Shown here: in pieces, positions 1-7,353 of the stretch
Layout of the letters: every line of letters begins with the position of its first letter
How positions within the stretch are numbered: the first letter of the stretch is position 1
NCBI GenBank assembly: GCA_018396615.1
Contig: JAGTQT010000028.1
Coordinates: forward strand, 1 to 15,727
Direction: 5' to 3'
From: Candidatus Bathyarchaeota archaeon
Lineage (GTDB): Archaea > Thermoproteota > Bathyarchaeia > Bathyarchaeales > Bathycorpusculaceae
Length of the DNA: 15,727 nucleotides
Made by a program: the position numbers and the translations under genes
Notes under the pieces: generated by a model
What the model saw: only the letters and a program-made list of their open reading frames with translations
Database searches by the model: none
What the model was told of the DNA's origin: nothing

Positions 1-142
1 CGTTTCTAAGCCTAATCACACGACCCTTTATAACGGCAAACTCTTCTCGGTGATAGCCCGCTCCCTCTAATCTTTCGACATCCTCGCTTGAAAGCTCCAT
101 CTTCGTTTTTTCACAGCACTTTCCACAATTTAAACACCGCAC
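1..142 (-). CDS. YkgJ-family Cys-cluster protein (5' end only)
   Basis: Reading leftward from a GTG at 142, the frame encodes MRCLNCGKCCEKTKMELSSE followed by DVERLEGAGYHREEFAVIKG and runs off the left edge after 47 codons. The Cys pattern C3-x2-C6-x2-CC (residues 3, 6, 9, 10), then an 'MELSxxDVERLE..GY' helix, is the usual N-terminus of archaeal YkgJ/UPF0153-type proteins, thought to bind a zinc or iron ion through a Cys cluster. The in-frame ATG at 100 would remove the CGKCC motif, so GTG 142 is preferred; an in-frame TAG lies seven codons upstream of it. A TATA-like element at 161-171 sits about 25 bases before the GTG, which suggests a leaderless transcript. The rest of the domain is outside the window. 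The biochemical role of the family is poorly defined. Confidence 0.85.
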   Translation of the reverse strand, partial: MRCLNCGKCCEKTKMELSSEDVERLEGAGYHREEFAVIKGRVIRLRN

Positions 143-160
143 AGGAAGTAGACTCCACTA

Positions 161-171
161 TCATAATAAAA
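161..171 (-). promoter_or_regulatory. TATA-type promoter of the YkgJ-like gene
   Basis: On the minus strand the sequence reads TTTTATTATGA, centred about 25 bases upstream of the GTG at 142. In archaea this places transcription start at or next to the start codon, so a leaderless mRNA is expected. The call rests on position and base composition only. Confidence 0.5.
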
Positions 172-338
172 TGCAGCCGCATTATAGTCGTTTTGGTATC
201 CCGGAAGGTTCAAACTCTCACCAAGCATATTTTAATGTGCGTTTTGCCTGTAAAGTGGGGTGAAGGTCCCACCTGCTTGGAAGAACTATCTTCGATGAAT
301 CTCATCTTCCAGAGTAACAGACTGTGCTGAGGCAAACA

Positions 339-513
339 TTGATTAAGTCGCCAAGAAAAAGCGCTAGCAGCTATCAAAGAGGCTATTAGAAGAAGAGAGG
401 TTCTGCGGACGATTTCTCCACGCTGTGGGAAGTGCAAATCCCATCCCACTTTAATTTGTACTAAGGAAAAAGCATGCTGGAGCAATGTCCAGATGGTCCT
501 TCGCAGCTGTTAG
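339..513 (+). pseudogene. Possible frameshifted small zinc-ribbon-like ORF
   Basis: A GAGG Shine-Dalgarno-like element (329-332) lies six bases before TTG at 339. The frame gives LIKSPRK and, if one A of the AAAAA run at 356-360 is ignored, continues as ALAAIKEAIRRREVLRTISP, then RCGKCKSHPTLICTKEKACW, stopping at 511-513. The four cysteines are spaced C-x2-C-x7-C-x5-C, like a small metal-binding knuckle, and the preceding segment resembles a basic helix. As written the frame is broken, so it is a pseudogene, a sequencing error in a homopolymer, or chance. I do not recognise the family, and an open frame on the opposite strand overlaps it. Confidence 0.25.
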
Positions 514-594
514 CTTCGCCTAGACGTGAACTGTCAACCAGCAAAGCATATAGCCACTCGCATAGAAGTATTTGCCCAAAAAAGATGAAAAACA

Positions 595-1581
595 TTGGTT
601 TTGAAGTCAAAAACTAAACTGTTGCTCAGTCTGATAGCAGTATGCATCATAGTCGTAGCAATCCTTGCATTTCAGTACAGCAAGCCACCAGAGCAGAACG
701 AGATAATACCGCGAGAAAATGCAATACCTCAAAGCGCAGTCAAAGTCACTCCGGAAACGGACACCTATCCTCCCATCCTTCACTCGAGCGAGTGGATGAA
801 CCCTGTCCCCTTGTCCTCTCTGATAAACACCGCGGGAGCAGAAGACTCCGCATTCATCGTTCCCGATGGCAACACGCTTTACTTCTTTTTCACACCGAAT
901 GCCTCCATTCCACCAGAAAAACAGCTTCTTGACAAGGTCACAGGCATATACGTTTCAACAAGACAAAATGGCACATGGAGCGTTGCAGAACGAGTATTCC
1001 TGCAAGATCCTGGCAAACTCGCGCTCGATGGCGCCGCATTTGTTCAGGACACAACAATGTGGTTTGCCTCTGCTCGAGAAGGCTACACTGGGGTTCGCCT
1101 GTTTACTGCAAAGTTCCAAAATGGAAAATGGATGGACTGGCAGTATGCAGGAGACAAGCTTAACGAGGAGTACGAAGTGGGTGAAATGCACGTCTCGGCT
1201 GACGGAAACGCAATGTACTTTCATTCAGCAAGAACTGGCGGAAAAGGGGAATTAGATATTTGGGTTACGAGACAAATAAATGGAGAATGGCAAAAACCTG
1301 AAAACATTGAAGCAGTTAATACGGATGGGAATGAAGGCTGGCCCTTTCTGACGCAGGATGAAAACGAGCTCTGGTTCACACGGACTTATCAAGGAAGCCC
1401 CGCCATTTACCGATCGAAAAAAGTTAATGGAACATGGCAGGAACCAGAACTCATAATTTCACAATTCGCCGGCGAGCCATCCCTAGATAACGAAGGAAAC
1501 ATCTATTTTACTCACCACTTCTTTAGAGACGGCAAGATGATAGAAGCCGACATATACATCGCGCGCAAGAAACAAGGCTAA
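595..1581 (+). CDS. Membrane-anchored PD40/TolB-like beta-propeller protein
   Basis: 328 residues from TTG 595 (a second in-frame TTG at 601 is equally possible; GATGA at 584-588 may be a weak ribosome binding site). Residues 7-27 form a hydrophobic signal or anchor helix, followed by a Pro/Glu/Thr-rich linker (30-60). The rest shows WD40-like PD40 repeats: 'DGNTLYF' (91-97), 'SADGNAMYFHSARTGGKGE' (201-219), 'TQDENELWFTR' (253-263) and 'DNEGNIYFT' (298-306). Each blade ends with a recurring 'NGxW' strand at 125-128, 176-179, 229-232 and 278-281, so about five blades are visible. Family knowledge: such propellers usually act as extracytoplasmic binding or scaffold modules. No catalytic residues are evident and the ligand is unknown. 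A TATA-like CATATAG at 547-553 lies upstream. It converges on the nitroreductase gene. Confidence 0.85.
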   Translation: MVLKSKTKLLLSLIAVCIIVVAILAFQYSKPPEQNEIIPRENAIPQSAVKVTPETDTYPPILHSSEWMNPVPLSSLINTAGAEDSAFIVPDGNTLYFFFTPNASIPPEKQLLDKVTGIYVSTRQNGTWSVAERVFLQDPGKLALDGAAFVQDTTMWFASAREGYTGVRLFTAKFQNGKWMDWQYAGDKLNEEYEVGEMHVSADGNAMYFHSARTGGKGELDIWVTRQINGEWQKPENIEAVNTDGNEGWPFLTQDENELWFTRTYQGSPAIYRSKKVNGTWQEPELIISQFAGEPSLDNEGNIYFTHHFFRDGKMIEADIYIARKKQG

Positions 1582-1628
1582 AAGCTACTTCACGCATAAA
1601 AACAAAGAATTCTTTCGGAAAATTTTTC

Positions 1629-1643
1629 GTCTGTTTTGCAGAC
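1629..1643. terminator. Possible shared terminator hairpin between convergent genes
   Basis: GTCTG (1629-1633) and CAGAC (1639-1643) form a perfect 5-bp stem around TTTTG, just after a T5 tract (1623-1627), in the 67-base gap between convergent genes. The stem is short, and archaeal termination depends mainly on T-tracts, so this is tentative. Confidence 0.3.
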
Positions 1644-1648
1644 TAAGC

Positions 1649-2206
1649 TCATTTTACATAGTTGATCACGTCTTTTCTTCTCGGTTTTTCTAACGGAGTT
1701 TCATCCTTGTATCCTAGCGTTATTACGCAAACATGCTCGTATCCCTCTGGAACACCTAACTCCCTTTTCAGTTCCCTGCCCTTTTCCGACGCGAAAAGAA
1801 ATTCAGTCGAAGCCATTATGCATGAGCCTAAACCCAGCGATTCAGCAGCTATCAACATATTTTCAGCAGCTAAAGCACAGTCAATTTCGGCGAAACGAGC
1901 TGTCTTGTCTGCTGTAACCAAAATGATCGTGGGAGCATTTCCGAAAGGATTGAAGTCTGGGTTTTTCGCCCTCTCGGCTAGAAATTCTATTCCTGAATTT
2001 ATCATGTTTTCTTTCAGAATGTTAACTATTCTGCTAAGCATTCCCTTGTTTTGGATCACTGTGAAGTGCCATTTCTGCTGGTTGCGAGCGTTAGGTGCAA
2101 GCAAGGCGCACTCTAATATTTCGTTTAGTAGCGGTTCAGGAATCTGACTTGTCTTGAACTTTCTGATGCTTCGTCTACTTTTTATAACCCTTATGATCTC
2201 GTTCAT
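1649..2206 (-). CDS. Nitroreductase-family flavoprotein
   Basis: 185 residues with the features of FMN-dependent nitroreductases (NADH oxidase/flavin reductase superfamily): the N-terminal FMN-phosphate motif RRSIRKF (11-17), 'APNARNQQKWHF' (37-48), the helix 'DCALAAENMLIAAESLGLGS' (109-128), and the C-terminal 'ITLGYKDETP...KPRR' (162-177). Length is normal for a single-domain member, which works as a homodimer in the cytosol. The family reduces varied substrates with NAD(P)H; the true substrate cannot be read from sequence. The ATG at 2206 is preceded on the minus strand by GGAG eight bases upstream and a TTTTTTAGA TATA-like element around 2239-2247. It stands alone, with no flavin biosynthesis neighbour, divergent from the DUF362 gene. 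Confidence 0.92.
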   Translation of the reverse strand: MNEIIRVIKSRRSIRKFKTSQIPEPLLNEILECALLAPNARNQQKWHFTVIQNKGMLSRIVNILKENMINSGIEFLAERAKNPDFNPFGNAPTIILVTADKTARFAEIDCALAAENMLIAAESLGLGSCIMASTEFLFASEKGRELKRELGVPEGYEHVCVITLGYKDETPLEKPRRKDVINYVK

Positions 2207-2271
2207 AACGCATTCTCCGAATCTTTTTTCCGAAAGCGTCTAAAAAACTTGACTTTTGAATCCCGCCATCG

Positions 2272-2373
2272 AACATGTTTTTCAAAGTTTCGGTAAATAC
2301 TTTGTTACTGTCTCCTAATGGGAATGGGAGGTTCTAATTTTGAACATAAAGCTTTGTATGTTGAAGTTCGAAC
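2272..2373. promoter_or_regulatory. Cluster of AACAT/ATGTT and GTTC/GAAC dyads
   Basis: Three perfect dyads fall within about 100 bases between two divergent promoters: AACATGTT (2272-2279), AACATA-8 bases-TATGTT (2343-2362) and GTTCGAAC (2366-2373). The GAACAT core recurs in the first two. This is the kind of arrangement expected for a dimeric regulator, but no regulator gene is adjacent and function is inferred only. Confidence 0.35.
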
Positions 2374-2462
2374 AAAACGTTGTGCACTCATTTGCATCAA
2401 CCGAAAGGTAACAGTATATCCAAAAAGCTTGATCAATCAGGGAAGAAACAGAATCGAATGCC

Positions 2463-2502
2463 AACGTATATGAGTAAGCGATTCCAGATTAAGATGGTGA
2501 GG
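2463..2502 (+). promoter_or_regulatory. TATA box and strong RBS of the DUF362 gene
   Basis: A TATA-like ACGTATATGA (2463-2472) would put transcription start near 2492, just before the GGTGAGG ribosome binding site (2496-2502). That site lies seven bases before TTG 2510, and it decides the start in favour of this TTG. Confidence 0.55.
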
Positions 2503-2509
2503 TTTTGGT

Positions 2510-3592
2510 TTGGCTGGGCATGTTGCTGTTGCGCGCTTAGGTAGAAACGCTGATTCTTTCAGAGAAGCCTTGAAGCAAATAGGCTCAATCGAAGATCTAA
2601 ACTCTTCAGAGAGGTCTGTAGTCATCAAGGTTGGCGTCTTTAATCATAAGGCACAGAATCACACTTCTGTTGAAGTTCTTAAGGCTATAATTGATAGCTT
2701 CACAAAAGCCCCAAAAATCTATATCGTAGAGTCTGACAACTACATCGGAAAAGGCTCGGAACGTCTCCAGATCTGGAAGGAACTGTTTAATGAACGTGTT
2801 GTTCCCTTTAACTTGTCTGAAGATAACAATTTGAAGAAAGTCAAAGTTGCTGACGAAGAGATAGGCTTATCTCATCTATTGTTTAAGCCCAACATATTTG
2901 TGAGCACACACATTCTGCGCAAATATGAAAGAGGAAGCATTCTGAAAAACCTGCTTGGCCTGATACCTGATGCGAAAAAGGCGAGATTTCATAGAAAACT
3001 GGAGCCTGCTCTCCTTGACATGTATGAAGCTATTGGCGGAATAGATCTCGCCGTTTTGGATGGTACTTATTTGCGCTATGGAGCAAGCAGCGATCCCCAC
3101 ATAGGACCAGATGGGGACAAATCCAAAACAATGACCGACATCGTCCTAATAAGCAGAGATTCTGTGGCTGTAGAGACAGTGGGTCTAGCCCTCGCAGGTA
3201 TTGAGCCTGAAAAGGCTTCTATAATACAAGAAGCGGTTAGAAGAAGGTTAGGAATCGGAGATTTGAAGAAAATCAGAATCACTGGTGAATCCTTCGAAAG
3301 GCTGAAAGAAGAAGTAGCAAAGGGACTGCAAGCATTAAGGAAATCGCGACCTAAAGGGCCTCAGACATGGGGAGGACGAGCCAACAGGGCGTTAGCCGAA
3401 TTAATAGATGACGGGTACTTTAAACTGCCTCACAAAAGAACCATTAGTGACGTGATGAAAGCATTTAAAGATAAAGGATTGGAGACCGAAGGCAAACAAG
3501 AGAATGTTAGAGCAGCATTGATTAGACGAGTAAAGAACGGATCGCTTCAAGCATCCAAGACTTTGAACAAACAGCTGTTCTGGACAGAATAG
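2510..3592 (+). CDS. DUF362-domain protein with C-terminal HTH-like module
   Basis: 360 residues from TTG 2510, supported by GGTGAGG seven bases upstream. Residues about 1-260 match the DUF362 pattern: an N-terminal 'VVIKVGVFNHKAQNHTSVEV' strand-loop (37-56), 'IYIVESDNY.GKGSERLQIW' (75-95), a central 'KPNIFVSTHILRKYERGSILKNLLGLIPD' region (about 126-154), and 'IDLAVLDGT' with 'ISRDSVAVETVGLALAGI' further on. The domain is widespread but its chemistry is not settled. The protein has no cysteine at all, so it cannot carry the ferredoxin-type cluster fused to some relatives. From about residue 283 there is a separate basic module (ALAELIDDGYFKLPHKRTIS ... ALIRRVKNGSL ... FWTE) resembling the small winged-helix-like C-terminal domains of many archaeal proteins. 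A nucleic-acid or regulatory role for it is an inference. Confidence 0.85.
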   Translation: MAGHVAVARLGRNADSFREALKQIGSIEDLNSSERSVVIKVGVFNHKAQNHTSVEVLKAIIDSFTKAPKIYIVESDNYIGKGSERLQIWKELFNERVVPFNLSEDNNLKKVKVADEEIGLSHLLFKPNIFVSTHILRKYERGSILKNLLGLIPDAKKARFHRKLEPALLDMYEAIGGIDLAVLDGTYLRYGASSDPHIGPDGDKSKTMTDIVLISRDSVAVETVGLALAGIEPEKASIIQEAVRRRLGIGDLKKIRITGESFERLKEEVAKGLQALRKSRPKGPQTWGGRANRALAELIDDGYFKLPHKRTISDVMKAFKDKGLETEGKQENVRAALIRRVKNGSLQASKTLNKQLFWTE

Positions 3593-3702
3593 TGTTTCGT
3601 ACATATGCTGCAAAAACGATCACTAAATGGGAGTATCAGCAAAAATAGCTCTTGATAATGTTTATTTCTTCAGATTATCCATTGTAGACTAGTGAAAAAC
3701 GC

Positions 3703-3951
3703 TTGACAAAAATCAAGTTGGCAAGCTCGTTAACTGTACTGATATGTAGCATCGCTTCAACGGTGCTTATTATTTCAAGTATAGTTATTGCTTGGCACCT
3801 TTTCACAACGAATTTTCCTACCCACTCAGATGTTTTCTGGACGGGTTTTCAAAACGGAGCATTCTCGGTCTTGTCTATCCTATTTTTTGTCTTCGGACTG
3901 TTTTTCGCTCATCGTGCTATACAAAATCGCATAAGACCTAAAACGCCTTAA
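3703..3951 (+). CDS. Small two-helix membrane protein, unknown
   Basis: 82 residues from TTG 3703. Two strongly hydrophobic segments are visible (about 9-33 and 53-71) joined by a short polar loop, and the tail is basic (HRAIQNRIRPKTP), suggesting a cytoplasmic C-terminus by the positive-inside rule. A T-rich TATA-like GTTTATTTC at 3659-3667 lies about 40 bases upstream; no clear ribosome binding site is seen. I do not recognise a family. The membrane-like composition and a length that fits the gap between two solid genes argue for a real gene, but AT-rich chance frames can look like this. Confidence 0.5.
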   Translation: MTKIKLASSLTVLICSIASTVLIISSIVIAWHLFTTNFPTHSDVFWTGFQNGAFSVLSILFFVFGLFFAHRAIQNRIRPKTP

Positions 3952-4027
3952 AATGCACCATAAAACAAAGTTTGCTTTTTCCAAAATAGCTTCCTCTTAG
4001 TCTTCATTAAATCTGCGGCTTCAATTT

Positions 4028-4780
4028 TTATTCCACTGCATCTTTTTTCATTTTTCGCAGTTTTCTTTTTAATACGTAAATAACCCAAGGCGCGATTTTT
4101 GTCTCGTTAACCCATTTGTATGGCTCGCTCTCTTTTGCCAACGGTCTGTAAGTTCTAACTACTTCCAGCCCTCCTCTCTTGAAGGTTTCTCTGTAAGACC
4201 TATCCGTCCAGACAACATCCACAACAGGTCTTTTGTCTTCAATGTCGGTTTGCACAATTCTAACTTTGTCGCCGCTTTTTGCATGCTTGTTCTCTGGGAA
4301 ATCTTTGGTGGAAAACGAAGCCCATTCATGCGTGTATATCTTAGGTGAGGACACTACGTTTACAATTCTCCCACAGTCTTTCAGCAGCATTCCAAGTCCC
4401 TTGAAATTCTGAACTTTCCTTTCCATCGTAGGCACGTTATCAAACGTGAAAACCGACAGCACAAGATCAAAAGCTCCGCGAGCAAACTGGCAGAAATCAG
4501 CCTCTTTAATGACGCGGTAGTCGCCCTCTGGATCCAGTTCTCTTGCCTTTTTCACCATGTCTTCAGCTATGTCGACGCCGATAACGTCAAAGCCGAGTTT
4601 CTTTAGAAAACGCGTGGAGCGTCCCGTGCCGCATCCAAAGTCTATCGCCCTTCTTCCTTTAACATGCCTAGATATAATTTTAGGCAAATCCCTGTAGGCC
4701 AGATAGTAAGTGCCTGGGAACTCTAGTTTTGAGTATGCTTCTGCGCGTTTAGCGTCCTCATAAACATTTAAAAATTCCAT
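4028..4780 (-). CDS. Class I SAM-dependent methyltransferase
   Basis: 250 residues. The Rossmann SAM-binding core is clear: motif I 'AIDFGCGTGR' (45-54), the acidic strand-2 end 'VIGVDIAEDM' (66-75, D70 expected to hold the ribose), and the motif IV-like strand 'FDLVLSVFTFDNV' (104-116). The C-terminal half (about 140-250) departs from small-molecule methyltransferases such as UbiE and ends in a basic KRKLRKMKK tail. The substrate is not predictable: related Methyltransf_11/25 enzymes act on small molecules, lipids or proteins. A minus-strand TATA element (AAATAAATAG, 4799-4808) is 20-28 bases before the ATG, so the mRNA is probably leaderless. No functional partner adjoins; it is divergent from the NosD-like gene. 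Confidence 0.9.
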   Translation of the reverse strand: MEFLNVYEDAKRAEAYSKLEFPGTYYLAYRDLPKIISRHVKGRRAIDFGCGTGRSTRFLKKLGFDVIGVDIAEDMVKKARELDPEGDYRVIKEADFCQFARGAFDLVLSVFTFDNVPTMERKVQNFKGLGMLLKDCGRIVNVVSSPKIYTHEWASFSTKDFPENKHAKSGDKVRIVQTDIEDKRPVVDVVWTDRSYRETFKRGGLEVVRTYRPLAKESEPYKWVNETKIAPWVIYVLKRKLRKMKKDAVE

Positions 4781-4798
4781 AATTACTCTTTATCTCAG

Positions 4799-4808
4799 CT
4801 ATTTATTT
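4799..4808 (-). promoter_or_regulatory. TATA box of the methyltransferase gene
   Basis: On the minus strand AAATAAATAG lies 20-28 bases upstream of the ATG at 4780, the standard distance for a leaderless archaeal transcript. Confidence 0.55.
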
Positions 4809-5016
4809 CCTTAACCCTAACTTAAAGCTTGAGCGTTTAAACTGAGCTTTATTTTTAACCTTCGGCTCACGATCTTTGCGGTTGAGTTATTTTATCTCGA
4901 GTTTAGAAGATGGTACAGTAGAGATACCACTTTCACGCGCAAATTGAACATTTAAAGTCGTCTCTTTAATCAATTGGGCATGTGTCACCGTCAAACTGAG
5001 AAGGGTATTCCGCAAG

Positions 5017-5027
5017 GCATAAAAAAA
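5017..5027 (+). promoter_or_regulatory. TATA-like element of the NosD-like gene
   Basis: GCATAAAAAAA lies 23-33 bases before ATG 5050, predicting transcription start at or just before the start codon. No strong ribosome binding site precedes the ATG, which fits a leaderless or near-leaderless message. Confidence 0.5.
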
Positions 5028-5049
5028 CTCTAAAGAGAATCTGCTGGGC

Positions 5050-7353
5050 ATGAACATCAACAGAAGATTCATGTTATTACTCGTTGCATTAATTGTTCTT
5101 CATTCTGCTTCATCATTGTCCATGAACATGGGATTGGTGAAAGCGGAAGGGCCATTCTTCATAAGAGCCGATGGAAGTGTTGACCCTTCGACACCGCTGA
5201 TTCAGCGGACAGGTAGCTATTACACTTTGACTGGAAACATTGTGAGCGATTCTGACGGGATCATAATTGAGAGAGACAATATGACACTTGATGGACAAGG
5301 CTTTCGACTTCAAGGCTACTCGACGGGAATAACGCTAATGGGAAGAGGCAACATCACAGTCAGAAACATGCATTTCCAAAGTTTTAGCGTCAGTATATAT
5401 CTCTCCAACTGCAAGAACATTACACTTTTTAGAAACAATATGAGTGAAAACGGTTCTTACGGCATATCTGTCTCCGAATCCTCAGGTTGCACCATCAGCG
5501 AAAATCGCATTATAGACTACACCGAAGCCGGCATCGCTCTCAGCAGCTCTTCTGGGAACAGCATTGCATGGAACGAAGTTACGAGAGTTGTGCATGGTGG
5601 CACCCATACCGGCATAGCAATTGCGTCCTCAGACGGTAACTCTCTGATTGGGAATACTGTGGCAAACAATTGGCGAGGCATTGCGCTTATGTGGTCTACG
5701 GGGAATACGCTCCGAAACAATAGCATCTTTAGTGACACCGAGACGGTTAATCCGCACGGTCTCGTTGTGGAAGGGCAAGAAGGCAATGTGTTGCACTTCA
5801 TTCAAGACATTGATTCTTCGAACACAATTCAAAGCAAACCAATATACTACTGGGTCAACCAAACTAGCAAGGCAGTTCCCACTGACGCGTCAACTGTTAT
5901 GTTGATCAGTTGTGACCACATAACGGTTCAGAATTTAGATTTGTCCAAGTCGTATTACGGAGTTTTACTGTATTCCACAACCGATTGCTTAGTGAGCAAC
6001 AATAATATATTCAACAACTACTACGGTGTTCGACTTTATGGCTCATCGCGAAACGTGATTTCTCAGAATGAGATAAATGGAAACGACGGATATGGCGTTG
6101 ACATCGCTGCAGAGTCACGAGACAATGTCATTAGTGGAAATAACATCACTTGGAACAATTACGTGGGCATTGAACACCAGAGCAGCACGAATACTATGAT
6201 CCAGAACAATAATGTTACGAAAACCTTCTATTCGGAAGGATCGGGAATTGTCGTTGCGTCCTCGGTGAACGTGACCCTTGCGGGCAACATTGTGGCGCAG
6301 CATAGAAAAGGAATAGTCTTGAGTTCTGGCGGTAACACTCTTTCGGGAAATACGATAACTTCTTGTAGTGATGGCTTGTGGCTTTCTTCTGGCAACTTGC
6401 TCAGCGCAAATACCCTGACTGGTAATGAGTACGGCATCTCTCTTTACGGTGGTTTAAGTGTTTCAGACTTCATGAATAATGTTGACTCCTCGAACACTGT
6501 TAATGGACGATCAGTCTGCTACTGGGTGGATCAGCACGACAAGACTGTGCCTAGCAGTGCTGGGTTTATTTTTCTTGTTAGCTGTTCCGGGATCACTGTG
6601 GAGTATGCAAATGTGGTTCATGAGAGGCAGGGAGTTGGATTGGTCGCTGTAACGAATTCTACGGTTAGATTTAACGTGCTGGATACCAATGATGTCGGAG
6701 TTACGCTCAGATGGTGTTCCGGGATCACGATTTCGCAGAACATGATTGTGGGGAGCTTGAACAGAGGAATTGAGGTGCTTAGCTCAAGCGGTATCACGAT
6801 TTCTGGGAATAATATGACTGCGAATGGGTTTGCAAGCAGTTATGGAATCAATATTTATCTGCACCAAGGTTCAAACAACGTGATTTCAGGCAACTATATG
6901 CGCTACTGTCAGACAGCGGCTGTTTATCTGCATTATTCAGCTGGGAACATTGTTTCTGAAAACGACATTCAATGGGCAACATATTCTGGAGGGTGGAAAT
7001 ATGGTGCTGTTGTTTTGGACGAACATACTGACGGCCTGATAGTTGGAAATGAAATTAGGTTCAACAACGTAGATGCGGTATGTCTCGTTAATTCTCAGAA
7101 CAACAATATTACTGAGAACAACATAATATCAAATCTCCGCGGCATCCGTTTCGAGGGTTACACAACCAACAACTGCATCTACAGAAACAACATAGTTGAA
7201 AGCAGTCTTTGGCTGGTTTCCACGTTGCCGAACGCATGGGACAACGGATATCCTGATGGCGGTAACTATGGGATTTTTACGTTGACGTTGATAATTTATC
7301 AGGTCCGGCACAGAACATCACTGGAAGTGATGGATTTTGGGACAATCAATTGA
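5050..7353 (+). CDS. Secreted NosD-like beta-helix protein (main part, frameshifted at 3' end)
   Basis: From ATG 5050 this frame gives 767 residues. Residues 1-33 are a signal peptide (MNINRRF, hydrophobic core, ending near VKAEG). From about 38 on there are dozens of parallel beta-helix rungs of the NosD/CASH type: 'GIxLxxSxxNxIxxNxIxxN' repeats rich in Asn, Ser and Gly with many N-x-S/T sequons. Two copies of a 'DSSNT...YYWV/CYWV...VP' block start at residues 255 and 479, an internal duplication. The natural coding frame is lost near 7270: the family motif 'NAWDNGYPDGGNY' (ending at codon 7267) is followed by a non-homologous tail to a stop at 7351-7353, while the expected continuation resumes one frame over at 7275. 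Adding one G to the GGG at 7270-7272 restores a protein of 928 residues. NosD itself helps insert copper into nitrous oxide reductase, but these large archaeal relatives are better viewed as surface carbohydrate-binding or adhesive proteins of unknown ligand. Confidence 0.85.
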   Translation: MNINRRFMLLLVALIVLHSASSLSMNMGLVKAEGPFFIRADGSVDPSTPLIQRTGSYYTLTGNIVSDSDGIIIERDNMTLDGQGFRLQGYSTGITLMGRGNITVRNMHFQSFSVSIYLSNCKNITLFRNNMSENGSYGISVSESSGCTISENRIIDYTEAGIALSSSSGNSIAWNEVTRVVHGGTHTGIAIASSDGNSLIGNTVANNWRGIALMWSTGNTLRNNSIFSDTETVNPHGLVVEGQEGNVLHFIQDIDSSNTIQSKPIYYWVNQTSKAVPTDASTVMLISCDHITVQNLDLSKSYYGVLLYSTTDCLVSNNNIFNNYYGVRLYGSSRNVISQNEINGNDGYGVDIAAESRDNVISGNNITWNNYVGIEHQSSTNTMIQNNNVTKTFYSEGSGIVVASSVNVTLAGNIVAQHRKGIVLSSGGNTLSGNTITSCSDGLWLSSGNLLSANTLTGNEYGISLYGGLSVSDFMNNVDSSNTVNGRSVCYWVDQHDKTVPSSAGFIFLVSCSGITVEYANVVHERQGVGLVAVTNSTVRFNVLDTNDVGVTLRWCSGITISQNMIVGSLNRGIEVLSSSGITISGNNMTANGFASSYGINIYLHQGSNNVISGNYMRYCQTAAVYLHYSAGNIVSENDIQWATYSGGWKYGAVVLDEHTDGLIVGNEIRFNNVDAVCLVNSQNNNITENNIISNLRGIRFEGYTTNNCIYRNNIVESSLWLVSTLPNAWDNGYPDGGNYGIFTLTLIIYQVRHRTSLEVMDFGTIN
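7270..7278 (+). other. Site of frameshift in the NosD-like gene
   Basis: The sequence around TATGGGATTTTTACG reads correctly before it in the frame of ATG 5050 and correctly after it in the next frame. A single missing G in the GGG run (7270-7272), or equivalently one missing base between 7268 and 7275, explains both sides. The lesion is in a homopolymer context, so sequencing error and true mutation are both plausible. Confidence 0.8.

Larger units (their letters stand above)
143..594. other. Intergenic stretch, mostly without recognisable genes
   Basis: This 452-base stretch separates two divergently transcribed genes. I see no tRNA, rRNA or intact conserved ORF. It holds the YkgJ-like promoter at its left end, a small hairpin GTGGG/CCCAC (255-259 with 268-272), a second hairpin GTGGGA/TCCCAC (425-430 with 444-449) and a possible frameshifted small ORF (339-513). 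The 80- and 91-codon open frames that cross it on the two strands have unconvincing compositions and no conserved motif. Confidence 0.5.
2207..2509. other. Divergent intergenic region with dyad elements
   Basis: These 303 bases separate the nitroreductase (-) and DUF362 (+) genes and hold no gene I can support. Contents: TATA-like sequence for the nitroreductase near 2239-2247; an 8-base palindrome AACATGTT (2272-2279); a GTTC/GAAC dyad (2331-2334 with 2342-2345); AACATA/TATGTT (2343-2348 with 2357-2362); GTTCGAAC (2366-2373); and a TATA box plus ribosome binding site for the DUF362 gene at the right end. Confidence 0.55.

Noticed and set aside
207..217. GGTTCAAACTC resembling a tRNA T-arm
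   Set aside because: The flanking bases do not form a T-stem and no acceptor or anticodon arm can be folded around it.
1662..2147. 161-codon plus-strand open frame opposite the nitroreductase
   Set aside because: Complement of a confidently identified flavoprotein gene; no start signal or domain of its own.
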